A DNA stretch of 64,000 bases, from NCBI RefSeq assembly GCF_017876795.1, contig NZ_JAGIOR010000001.1:1576501-1640500 (forward strand), written 5' to 3'. The DNA is from Rhizobium leguminosarum. Lineage in GTDB: Bacteria > Pseudomonadota > Alphaproteobacteria > Rhizobiales > Rhizobiaceae. The notes beneath the pieces are model-generated. The model ran no database searches and had not been told where the DNA came from. It worked only from the letters and a program-made list of their open reading frames with translations. A program made the position numbers and the translations under genes. Below are positions 19,178 through 27,518 of this stretch, piece after piece (positions within the stretch are counted from its first letter, which is position 1; each line of letters begins with the position of its first letter).

Positions 19178-19180
19178 TAG
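18080..19180 (+). CDS. IS630-family transposase (full copy)
   Basis: A 366-aa DDE transposase. An N-terminal helix-turn-helix (TVAIMEATAKSKTCVWRWQERF) is followed by the DDE_3 core with [19 protein letters not shown] (first Asp), [16 protein letters not shown] (second Asp) and [19 protein letters not shown] (Glu). The stop codon TAG is not encoded by the element: TA is the duplicated target and G the next target base. This is a known peculiarity of IS870-type elements that insert in CTAG. Confidence 0.92.
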   Translation: MNMRRSCMRTGVTFEVSAADRVRLNAIVSAGRSPQKHVWRAKIILMTDEGLGTVAIMEATAKSKTCVWRWQERFMTEGVDGLLRDKSRPPGTAPLEVDLVDRVVALTQEPPTQEATHWTVRAMAKAVGIAASSVVKIWHEHGLAPHRWRSFKLSNDKAFAEKLHDVVGLYVSPPAHAIVLSVDEKSQIQALDRTQPGLPMKKGRAGTMTHDYKRHGTTTLFAALNVLDGSVIGRNMQRHRHQEFIRFLNTIEAQLPKDKAVHVILDNYATHKQPKVRAWLARHPRWTFHFVPTSCSWLNAVEGFFAKLTRRRLRNGVFHSVVDLQAAINRFIKEHNEEPKPFIWKADPDDIIAAVRRGHQVLESNH

Positions 19181-19225
19181 GTTCTGGTCTGTTGTAGATG
19201 TACGAGCATATCCGATACGAGCCAT

Positions 19226-19367
19226 GTCCTATACCACGCAAACTGTTCAATTTGGGTGTGCCATCGTGCCGACTTGTTCAATATCTCGTACTTGACCCAA
19301 AATAAACAGGAAACCACAGCCTCGACCTGTTCATTGACGATGTTTACGATGGGTATACGCAAAATAT
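19226..19367. promoter_or_regulatory. Candidate Tn3-type res site between tnpR and the passenger gene
   Basis: This AT-richer ~140 bp lies between the start of tnpR and the end of the 525-aa gene. It contains three TGTTCA motifs (near 19249, 19274 and 19330), the spacing style of the three resolvase-binding subsites. The assignment rests on position and repeats only. Confidence 0.4.
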
Positions 19368-20945
19368 TCACCACAGAGATCCGCCGCCTGCGTCCAGTGT
19401 GGTCATAACGATATCTTCCACGAGCGGGATGTCCTGTAGAGGATGCTTGTGCATCAGCGCGAAGGCTGCGGCTGCCAGTGCTTTTGACATTCGCTCCTTC
19501 TTAGCCGATTTGAGAATGATCGCGGTTTGCAGAAATCGTCTCGCCCAAATGTCGCGCCGAGCTTCGAGAAAGGCCCAGATCTTCTTTTCAACAGTCCGCA
19601 CTGAGCGAGATCCTTTGATGATGGCGCGCGTTTCTCCTGTGTCTTCAAACCAGCTGTCGGTGAACGGGACGAGCGCATCCAGTGCAGGCACGTTGCGAAG
19701 CATCCGATCCAGTTGCGCCGCCGTCGCATTCTGGATTTCCTTTTCCGGATCGACGTGATCCAGCAAGGCCTGCAGATCCCTTTCCTGGGGCCGCAATTGG
19801 CTCAAGCTGCAAGCCTCCATGACGTCAATGAAGCCTGGCGCTGGTGGATGACCGTTTTCTATCCCATCCGCCAGAGCCGCCTCCAGCAGCAGTTCGGCAG
19901 TCATTCGATCTATTCGGACGCTGTTTGCTTCCTGGCGAGCATAGGAGACGATGCTGGCTGCTTCGCGCTTTGAACGGCAGCGAATGACAAAGGCATCCTT
20001 GATGCCGTATCCGGTCTTTAGCAGGATCATCGCGACAAATGTCTGGGCTTGCAGTTTTCCGACAATCGTCAGGCCTTGCGCTCCGACACCGTCAGCGGTG
20101 GTCGCCATGATGTCGCTGACTATCGGCTCCGCCCTGTTTTGATTGGAAACATCGGCAAGACCTCGTCGCCGAGCCAGCTTGCCAAGGTCATCGATAGCCG
20201 CCCTGGCGGCGCCTGCGGGCAACCAGCCGCGAATGATCGGCAAATAGGATAAAGTTTCAGGCTCCAGCTTCCCGCGCATGAGCCTTTCTCGCAGGCTGGC
20301 GGCCACGGCCTCTCGCGTCAATGATGCGCCGGAAACCAGCCAATAGAGGGCACAGCGCTCCAGAAGGGGATTATCGAGGCTCAACAGATGATGGACGAAC
20401 GCGGCTTTGGCCTCCTCGGGCATGCCTGCCGACATCTCATCCAGGCCACTGAAGAACTCATAAGCGCCGCCACCTTCAGCTTCAACGTCTGCCGCTAAAC
20501 CGGCAAGCGCGCCATCAAGATCCGGCATCGGGGTCTCGTCGGCGGGATTTTCCCCAACCGGGTCGAGCATCAGTATGTCCGGCACGGGCAGACCCGCACG
20601 CCGATACAGGCCAGCGATTTTCAAACGGTGAAGCGGTTCGCAGGCGCCCGCAGCAATGCGAGCCTTGATCGCCTTCTCCGCATTTTCCAGGAAAGCCTTT
20701 CCATATTGGCCATCATTCTCGATGGCCATTCTCGCCTCATCCAGCAGCAATCCGAACAAGGTTGCCGCGCCCGGATGATCCATGGACTGCATAACCTCCG
20801 CAACAATGGCGTCGCAGGCCAGGTCATTGGCCAGGAGTTCATGCTTTGCTCTCTCGAAACAGAACTGGAACTGCGGCGACGACAACCCATGTTGGTAGAG
20901 AACATTCAGGCACGTTTCAGCGATTTTAACCACTATCGTCTCCAA
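19368..20945 (-). CDS. Tn3-element passenger protein of unknown function
   Basis: A 525-aa soluble, probably all-helical protein starting METIVVKIAETCLNVLYQHG, beginning 4 bp after the tnpA stop and reading in the same direction. Short Ala/Leu-rich helical segments through the length (for example AATLFGLLLDEARMAIENDG and ALAAAAFALMHKHPL) suggest a repeat-type alpha solenoid. No catalytic motif, signal peptide or membrane segment is evident. The position between tnpA and the resolvase/res module makes it transposon cargo. No family recognised. Confidence 0.7.
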   Translation of the reverse strand: METIVVKIAETCLNVLYQHGLSSPQFQFCFERAKHELLANDLACDAIVAEVMQSMDHPGAATLFGLLLDEARMAIENDGQYGKAFLENAEKAIKARIAAGACEPLHRLKIAGLYRRAGLPVPDILMLDPVGENPADETPMPDLDGALAGLAADVEAEGGGAYEFFSGLDEMSAGMPEEAKAAFVHHLLSLDNPLLERCALYWLVSGASLTREAVAASLRERLMRGKLEPETLSYLPIIRGWLPAGAARAAIDDLGKLARRRGLADVSNQNRAEPIVSDIMATTADGVGAQGLTIVGKLQAQTFVAMILLKTGYGIKDAFVIRCRSKREAASIVSYARQEANSVRIDRMTAELLLEAALADGIENGHPPAPGFIDVMEACSLSQLRPQERDLQALLDHVDPEKEIQNATAAQLDRMLRNVPALDALVPFTDSWFEDTGETRAIIKGSRSVRTVEKKIWAFLEARRDIWARRFLQTAIILKSAKKERMSKALAAAAFALMHKHPLQDIPLVEDIVMTTLDAGGGSLW

Positions 20946-20948
20946 AAA

Positions 20949-22324
20949 TTATGCCGCCAGCCGATCAAAATCGATCCGACTACTCAAGTCGAGATCGAAG
21001 CGGCCATAAGGATTGACGTGACTGTAGATCAGAGGCGTGAGGCCGCGATAGTCTTCCGGCGCCATCCGTGCAGCCCATTTCGGTTCCACCAGCACGGTCT
21101 GAAGCATGCGTGTGTTCACATAAACCAGCGACGCTTGCAGCAGATGCAAAGCCAGAGCGGATATCTCTTGCTCATCGATCCGATTGGTGGCGATCTCGCC
21201 GCCCTTGCCGAAGAAGACAAAGCCGTTGGCGCTGTTCCAGTTCTCGACGACATTCAGCCCCTCGTTGATTTCCCGGCGGAATGCTTCCTGGCGAAGATAC
21301 CGGCACAAGAATATCGTCTTGACCGCACGGCCGAGTTCGCTCAGCGCCTTGTAGGTCGGATGCATCACTTCGGCACGGGCGAACCGGCGCAAGATCGCTT
21401 CCGGATCCGCCGTTCTCGTCTGCATGGCGGCCGTATATTTGACCATCTCGTCATATTGCTGCTCGATCTCGTCCCAGTTGATCGCACCGGAAAGGACTGG
21501 CAGGAGATTCGGCAGCCTTGTGCGCATCGCCGCATCCGGGAGGGCCAGCTTCTGCCGGGCAATCGCCTTCAGGCGTGGGGCGAGTTCAAAGCCGAGAAGG
21601 CGGCAAAATGCGAAACCGACTGCGCTCTGACCATGACTGTCGACATACTGGCGCTGGATTTCCATATCGGTGCAATGACGCAGCACGCCCTCGATCATGG
21701 AGGCGACCTCCGAGGATGAGCACCGTTTCAATTGCGAATAGACGCAGGTCGCGCGTTTCTCGACATGCCAGTAGATCATCACACCGCGCCGCCGTAACGG
21801 GCATGCCATTCCGTCATAAGGTTCCGTTCCCATGCTCCGAACTTTGTCGAATCGGACGCGCAGGCCGTCCCCGCGTCACCCCAGACAGCCGCATTGCGGA
21901 TGGTCAGGGTGGCATTCGCCACCCGTGCGCAGGCCTCCCTCAGCGCCGGCGCGTGGATAAAGCGGCGGTGAACATGCAGCAACTCGTCGTAGCTGACATC
22001 AGGTGTCGCGCCGGCGACCCGCTTGAGCCCGACATTCGTGCCGAGACCATAGAGGCACAACAGAAGCCGCCGGTCCAGCGCCTCGCGCGACAGAGCAACT
22101 CTCGACGCCGATGTTTCGAAGGCCTCCAGCAGACCGGTATCGAGGGCGGCTTCCTTCAGCACGTCGAGCAATCCCGTCATCGGCCAACGCTGACCGATCT
22201 CGCCCTTGATCGCTTCTAGCCCCTTCGGTTCAGGCAGAGGCTTGAACGGTGTGATCGATATGCGGTTTTCGCCGCGCCACAGCAGCCGGACCTTGTCGTT
22301 TCGTGGGATCGTTTCGTTCAGAAG
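20949..22324 (-). pseudogene. tnpA: Tn3-family transposase tnpA, C-terminal half with a frameshift
   Basis: From 22324 the frame reads NETIPRNDKVRLLWRGENRI and on to [20 protein letters not shown] (catalytic Asp), ending WHARYGG; after a one-base frameshift near 21785 the next frame continues [20 protein letters not shown] and [20 protein letters not shown] (second Asp region) to the C-terminus. Tn3 TnpA proteins are ~950-1000 aa; roughly the N-terminal half is gone at the IS5 junction (22325). The frameshift and truncation make it inactive. Confidence 0.88.
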
Positions 22325-23402
22325 GACCGTGTTGCACGGATCAGATGGTAATCAGCATTTAGCCTTTCAGCAAATGATCAGCTGACACGCTCGTAGTTGG
22401 CCCTTCCAAAGGCGGACATACGGTTGAGCGCACTGGCGGCGATGTGCGTTTCGGTGGTCTGGTTTTCGATGTTCCTGGCGTGCAGCCGGTCGCCGATGAC
22501 CGACTTCCAGCGCCCTATCTGAGTTTCGATCCGGGATCTCTGATTATAACCGGTCGCGGCCTGCCAGGCCATCCGGCCGTGTTTGGCGATATGCTCGATA
22601 TGCTGGTTCCGCTGGCAATTGCCGCCGGGAACAGCGTTCTTCGGAGGCGGGACAACGACATCGACTTCATGTCCGAAAGCGGCCGCCAGGCAATCTGAAA
22701 CGCCAGAGCCATCATAGGCGCCGTCTGCCAGAAACCGACCTACCGGTGCATCGACACGTTTGAGAAGACTTGGAAGCACGGTCTCGTCGCCAACGTGCTC
22801 GGTCGTCAGTTCGGATGCGAGAATGTCTCCGCTGTCAGGATCGAGGGCAAGGTGCAGCTTTCGCCAGGTCTTACGAGCGCCTTTGGCACCGTGCTTGTGA
22901 CCGTTCCAGCCAACCTCGCTGTAAACCTTCAGTCCTGTGCTGTCCACGATCAGAGTGATCGGCTTGTCGGACGCACGGCGCTTTTGTGCCACCTTCAGGC
23001 CCATGCCGCGCCGAGAAAGGGTCGAGAAATCCGGCACCGGCAGGGCCAACCCCATCAGCTTCGCAATCGACCGCATGAAGCCTTGGGTCTGGCGCAACGC
23101 CAGGCTGAACGTAACTCGCAGTGTCAGGCAGATCTCGATCGCAAGATCGGAATACCTGCGCTGTCCGCCTCGCGTCTGGCGCCGTGCCGCCATCCATTCT
23201 TGCGCGACATCCTCCGAAACCCAGATCGTCAGATCGCCTCGACGGCGCAGGCTCTCGTTATACGCCGGCCAGTTCGTAACCCGGTACCGCCCCTTCTGGA
23301 ATTTGCCACGACGGCTATCGTGAAATTTGTAGGGCATCGGACCGGCTCACAGTTGGGAAAAATGCGGCAATAGCTCCCCAACACGATCCGTGCAACACGG
23401 TC
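22325..23402 (-). mobile_element. IS5-family element (1078 bp) with 18-bp terminal repeats
   Basis: Both ends read inward GACCGTGTTGCACGGATC, a perfect 18-bp inverted repeat. The flanking sequences differ (tnpA on one side, IS630 on the other), so no target duplication remains and this element marks a recombination or deletion junction. Confidence 0.88.
22378..23337 (-). CDS. IS5-family transposase (319 aa)
   Basis: A full-length DDE transposase of the IS5 group. It starts MPYKFHDSRRGKFQKGRYRV; DDE landmarks are ITLIVDSTGLKVYSEVGW (first Asp), GRFLADGAYDGSGV (second Asp) and YNQRSRIETQIGRWKSVIGD (Glu). No frame disruption. Confidence 0.92.
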   Translation of the reverse strand: MPYKFHDSRRGKFQKGRYRVTNWPAYNESLRRRGDLTIWVSEDVAQEWMAARRQTRGGQRRYSDLAIEICLTLRVTFSLALRQTQGFMRSIAKLMGLALPVPDFSTLSRRGMGLKVAQKRRASDKPITLIVDSTGLKVYSEVGWNGHKHGAKGARKTWRKLHLALDPDSGDILASELTTEHVGDETVLPSLLKRVDAPVGRFLADGAYDGSGVSDCLAAAFGHEVDVVVPPPKNAVPGGNCQRNQHIEHIAKHGRMAWQAATGYNQRSRIETQIGRWKSVIGDRLHARNIENQTTETHIAASALNRMSAFGRANYERVS

Positions 23403-24056
23403 GCGCAGCTTCAAACTATCGAACGACAAGGCTTTCGCCGAGAAGTTTCACGATGTGGTCGGTCTCTACGTCTCGCCGCCTGCCCATGCGATTGTCCTCT
23501 CCGTCGATGAGAAAAGTCAGATCCAGGCGCTGGATAGGACGCAGCCGGGTCTTCCCATGAAGAAGGGTCGTGCCGGCACGATGACCCATGATTACAAGCG
23601 CCACGGCACCACCACACTTTTTGCTGCCCTGAATGTTCTCGACGGCTCCGTCATCGGCCGCAACATGCAGCGCCACCGGCATCAGGAGTTCATCCGCTTC
23701 CTCAACACCATTGAGGCTCAGTTGCCGAAGGATAAGGCGGTTCACGTCATCCTGGACAACTACGCCACACACAAACAGCCCAAAGTCCGGGCCTGGTTGG
23801 CGCGCCATCCACGCTGGACCTTCCACTTCGTTCCGACATCCTGTTCCTGGTTGAACGCCGTCGAAGGTTTCTTCGCAAAACTCACCCGTCGTCGGCTGAG
23901 GAACGGTGTCTTTCATTCGGTCGTTGATCTTCAGGCAGCCATCAACCGCTTTATCAAAGAGCACAATGAAGAGCCGAAGCCCTTCATCTGGAAAGCAGAC
24001 CCTGACGACATCATCGCAGCCGTCAGACGTGGGCACCAAGTGTTGGAATCAAACCA
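23403..24056 (+). pseudogene. IS630-family element a, 5'-deleted copy
   Basis: Near-identical to 18525-19177. The N-terminal ~155 codons, the left end and the helix-turn-helix are missing, replaced by the IS5 end at 23402. The remaining DDE core (from [18 protein letters not shown]) is open to its TAG, again formed with the TA target. A start at 23455 could give a 201-aa product without a DNA-binding domain. Confidence 0.88.
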
Positions 24057-24815
24057 CTAGTTGGAGCCCAGGATGTAACGGCGATTGGCAATGAGCGCTG
24101 GGCGCGCGTTCATTGAGTAGAGCGCGGTGAATTTCTTGATGTCCGCCGCATCTACCTCAATCGGGTCCATGGCCACCATCCAGTCGACGATCTCACTGCA
24201 GGGAGGCGTTGTCAGTGATCCCTCATAGGTCCAGTATTTGAGAGATGCTGGCAGCAAGCCGCTCGGGTTAACGCCATCGGCTGAGGCTTCCGCTCCTGCT
24301 TTTGTAGGAAAAGCGGCAGCTAGGGCGGCGAACGTGGGATTGCCTACTCCAGGAACCAGAAACACGCCCAACACGCCGAGAGCGCCCGTTTCGACATGCT
24401 TGTGGACGAAATGCGCCTCCATGGGGAAGTTGCGGCCTTCAATTAGGTGTTCACTCGGTGCGTGGAAATGGTACTGCACCAATTCGTATGTCTTGTCGCC
24501 ACGACGAAGCGCGCCGCCCGGCAGTGCCTTGATCTGAATAGTATGTCCATTGTTGACGATTGTGCCGCCCGTTTTCCAATCCGTCACCAAGTCCGGAATA
24601 TTGGCCTTGATCACCCTTGTGATGTCCAGCGGAGATTGCTGGGAGCCGGCAGAACAGGCACTGTTTTCTTTGCTCAATGCACCCCAATGGTCGGGACCGG
24701 CTTCGCCCTCGTAGGCCCAATGCACGCCTTCCGCCGCAAAGGAGGTCTTGACGCAGAGGGGGCATGCGGCCAGCAGCGCCAACCCCCTGATGAAATCACG
24801 TCTTTCCATATTCAT
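24057..24815 (-). CDS. Alpha-class carbonic anhydrase with Tat signal
   Basis: A periplasmic zinc enzyme that interconverts CO2 and bicarbonate. The N-terminus has a twin-arginine signal ([14 protein letters not shown], cleavage probably after SFAAE). Catalytic-domain landmarks are [13 protein letters not shown], the zinc ligands in [10 protein letters not shown] and EAHFVHKH, and the substrate-pocket Thr region SLTTPPCSE. About 252 aa, normal for the family. The start MNMERRDF follows a GGAAGGGA site. The stop codon TAG is formed from the TA target and the first base of the neighbouring IS630 end, so the native C-terminus may have been trimmed or altered by a residue or two. It is an isolated gene among mobile elements. 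Confidence 0.93.
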   Translation of the reverse strand: MNMERRDFIRGLALLAACPLCVKTSFAAEGVHWAYEGEAGPDHWGALSKENSACSAGSQQSPLDITRVIKANIPDLVTDWKTGGTIVNNGHTIQIKALPGGALRRGDKTYELVQYHFHAPSEHLIEGRNFPMEAHFVHKHVETGALGVLGVFLVPGVGNPTFAALAAAFPTKAGAEASADGVNPSGLLPASLKYWTYEGSLTTPPCSEIVDWMVAMDPIEVDAADIKKFTALYSMNARPALIANRRYILGSN

Positions 24816-24953
24816 TCCCTTCCGAGATAGCGGGAAATAGCACCCAGGACCGCGCATCTTTCAGACAGAGTTTCAATTGTCAATTGTCCCCTGCTGTGAG
24901 GGGGGCATGAGCCCAAGCGGCGGTGACCTGCCGTCAACTGGCAGGGTGACGTA

Positions 24954-26105
24954 CCAACCGGCATTGATCATGACCGATGAGCCCAATCTCGCATTCCGAT
25001 TGACATTATCTTCCATGGTTGATCGATGAGCTTGTTCCAGGCCTCGCAGCAGTGATCGACGATGTCGTCGTAGGATGTGAAGACCCGGTTTGACAGCCAG
25101 TTGTCGCGCATGAACTGCCAGACATTTTCGACGGGATTGAGTTCGGGGGAGCGCGGCGGCAAGAACAGCAAAGTGATGTTTTCGGGCACGATCAGCTTGG
25201 CCGATGAGTGCCAGCCCGCCTGATCGAGGATCAGGACCGCGTGCGCACCGGGATCGACCTCACCACTGATTTCCAGAAGATGTTCGTTCATAGCCAGCGT
25301 GTCGCACCAGGGCATGACAATACCGGCTCCCTTACCCTTCTTCGGGCAGATCGCGCCGAATATGTAGGCCGATAGGGTACGTTGATAGTGCGGCGCGGAT
25401 GGACGTGTCCCCCGTTGTGCCCACCGCCGGGTGATCTTGTTCTTTTGTCCGATGCGGGCTTCGTCCTGCCACCACAGCTCTATTTCTATGCCGGGAGCGA
25501 GATTTTTGCGGATCGTCTCGATTTCCTGCGCGAAGCTTTTTTAAAATCCTCACCAATTCGTTCTGGGCATAATGCCGCGGGCGGGCGGAAAGCTTGGCAA
25601 AGCCCATGGCCTTCAACTCGCGGCCGACCGTGCTTTCATCCAGAGATATCCGGTGCTCCTGGAATATCCAACGCGCCAAATCCTTCAGCCTCCAGCGCAC
25701 AACGCCATGGATCGCCGGGATCGGCCCCTTCTCCACAAGACGACGAAGCTCCTGGCGCTGATTGTCGCTGAGTTTCGGACGCTTTCCGGGAGCTTTCACA
25801 TTGAAAAGCCCTTCGGAGCCTTGCACGTTGAAACGCTCAACCCAGTCGCGCACAATTTGTACGGGCACGCAGCCGACTCTGGCTGCATGCCCGCGAGAGC
25901 CACCGTCGTAAATCTCCGCGAGAGCCAGAAGTCGTCGCGTCTGGCTGGCGTCTTTTGACAGCCGCGCCGCCTTGCGAAGATCATCGCCAACGTAATCCGT
26001 CCGAAGCCGAAGTGCCAGATCCCATGGCAAACCTCCTGTTTGCACCATGGATTCAGATTCAGCGCGCTTTGTGAACCCTCAAGAGTCTGCGGCAATGCCG
26101 ATTGG
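24954..26105 (-). mobile_element. IS630-family element b, decayed
   Basis: A 1152-bp element with ends CCAACCGGCATTG...CAATGCCGATTGG, flanked by TA on both sides (24952-24953 and 26106-26107). A different IS630 type from element a. Confidence 0.85.
24968..26048 (-). pseudogene. IS630-family transposase b, frameshifted
   Basis: The N-terminal frame (26048 down to ~25540) carries the helix-turn-helix region and breaks at an A-rich run (TTTTAAAAAAGC near 25540). The next stretch, ELWWQDEARIGQKNKITRRW, is in a second frame, and from RPSAPHYQ a third frame runs into the intact C-terminus (VLILDQAGWHSS, PPRSPELNPVENVWQFMRDN). The A-run resembles a slippery site, but at least two frame changes are needed, so decay is more likely than programmed frameshifting. 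Confidence 0.82.
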
Positions 26106-26454
26106 TAGTAGCCCGCAGGTAAAGGGGATTGAGGCGAAGTCGTTACGCCAAGATGGGGAACACGAACCGGTTCACCCGCATCTGAGGGCTGGAATGTCGC
26201 CTTCGCCTACACGGCTTAACAGGCGAAATGCTGATGATGACGCCTGAGATGTAAGCCAGCGTCATCCCAACACGGACGCAAACGTAGGCTGTCCGTGGCA
26301 GCCATGGGGAGAATACAGCCAGACCATGGCATCGGCATCGACTTGCGGAAAGCATGTCAACGCCGGAATAAAATCCGGCCAGGCGGCGGAGTAAAACCAG
26401 GCCACTTGTGGCGCACGCATGAGACCTCCGGGAGGGCGTAGCCCGAGCGGGGTT

Positions 26455-26991
26455 TCATGCGTGCGCGGCGTTTTTTGAGAAGGGTTTCAGCCTGCCTTTC
26501 GGGCGCGGCTTTGGGCGAGACGATAGCTGTCGCCGTTCGTCACGCGCCTCCATCATCTCGCTGACCACGGCGGCGGCCGTGGTGAAGCCAACTGACAGGC
26601 CCTTCTGGCATGCTGCCAAGCCGAGGCCGAGCGCGACATGCGTCTTGCCCGTGCCGCTGGGGCCGAGCGCAATGACGTTCTCGCGTCGCTCGATCCATTC
26701 ACATCGGGCCAGTTCCAACACCTGCATTTTGTTGAGCTTCGGGATGGCTGCGAAGTCGAAGCTGTCGAGGCTTTTGACGACCGGGAACCTGGCCGCCTTG
26801 ATGCGACGCTCGACCTTGCGGCGATCGCGTTCGATCATCTCCCGTTCGGCAAGCCGGAACAGGTATCCAACATGATCGACGCCCTCTGTTGCACATAGCC
26901 GGGCCAGCTTCTGGTACTCGCGCTGGAAGGTCGGTAGCTTCAGGATCTTGAGGTAGTGGGCAAGCAAGATCTCCGGGACTTCGGTGCTCAT
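26455..26991 (-). pseudogene. istB: IS21 istB with internal deletion
   Basis: The N-terminal ~150 residues match the intact IstB, including Walker A ALGPSGTGKTHVALGL, up to MMEARDERR. The sequence then jumps to the extreme 3' end of the gene in another frame. About 300 bp, including Walker B, are missing, so it cannot hydrolyse ATP normally. Confidence 0.85.
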
Positions 26992-27492
26992 GCCGCTTCT
27001 CCCGCATCCGACGACAGAAGGCGCATGTAGGCCTTCGCCGATGTCGTCTCGACCGTAGCCCTTGGCAAGTAGGGATAGATCGACAGGTCCAGTCGAGGCG
27101 GCCGGCGCTCCACCCGGCACAGGATCAGATGCTTAACGGCGTCGAAGCCGATCGCTCCGAGCTGGAGGGCATGCTTTACCGCTGCATGCAGATCAGCAAG
27201 CTCGAAGCTTTCCAGCAAGCGCAGGACCTGCACGTACTCCCGCCGACCATGCTTTGCCATGTGGCCTTCCATCAACCGCCGCAGCGTGGCGAACTCGTCC
27301 GGCAAATCCCAGCCCTGGAGTGGTGCTGCCTGATCCAGCGAATTGATCTTCTGCTCGATCAGCGGCAGGTAATGCAGCGGATCGAAGACGACGTCTTCTC
27401 GTTCCCAGCTCCGGGGATGGCGTGCGATGATCTCGCCTCGGCAGCCGATCACCACTTCGTCGACATAGCCCCGGACCCAGACATCCTGATGG
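26988..27492 (-). pseudogene. istA: IS21 istA, C-terminal fragment
   Basis: Retains only the C-terminal ~165 residues of IstA (HQDVWVRGYVDEVVIGCRGE to the end) and is cut by IS6 copy 3. The open frame continues a little into the IS6 end. Confidence 0.85.
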
Positions 27493-27518
27493 GGCACTGT
27501 AAAGTTAATCGGCACTAG

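Larger units (their letters stand above)
17517..19225 (-). pseudogene. tnpR: Tn3-type serine resolvase gene interrupted by IS630
   Basis: The main 3' part (18029-17517) encodes the resolvase catalytic and helix-turn-helix domains: TLVITRIDRLARSLRDLQ, the long E-helix region AEFETNLRRERQAEGIA and the C-terminal KIAGDLGISRGTVYQV. The missing N-terminus is found on the far side of the IS630 element: minus strand from 19225 reads MARIGYARTSTTDQNLA with catalytic Ser in GYARTST. Removing the element and one TA restores NLAAQIAALKNAGCEV in frame. The gene is therefore a once-intact resolvase split at a Leu codon, which would have acted on the res site of the adjacent Tn3-like element. Confidence 0.88.
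26355..27492 (-). mobile_element. IS21-family element B, second copy, internally deleted and truncated
   Basis: It starts TGTCAACGCCGGAATAAAAT like 11959 and ends where IS6 copy 3 begins at 27493, in the middle of istA. An internal deletion in istB joins two places sharing a GAACGGCGAC-like repeat. Overall closely related but not identical to 11959-14466. Confidence 0.85.

Noticed and set aside
25332-25560. Possible programmed frameshift at TTTTAAAAAAGC in IS630 element b
   Set aside because: A single shift does not restore the whole protein; a second frame change further on is needed, so decay is the simpler reading.
26106-26354. 70-codon minus-strand ORF between IS630-b and IS21-B
   Set aside because: No start signal or domain; it ends in IS sequence and its composition looks random.
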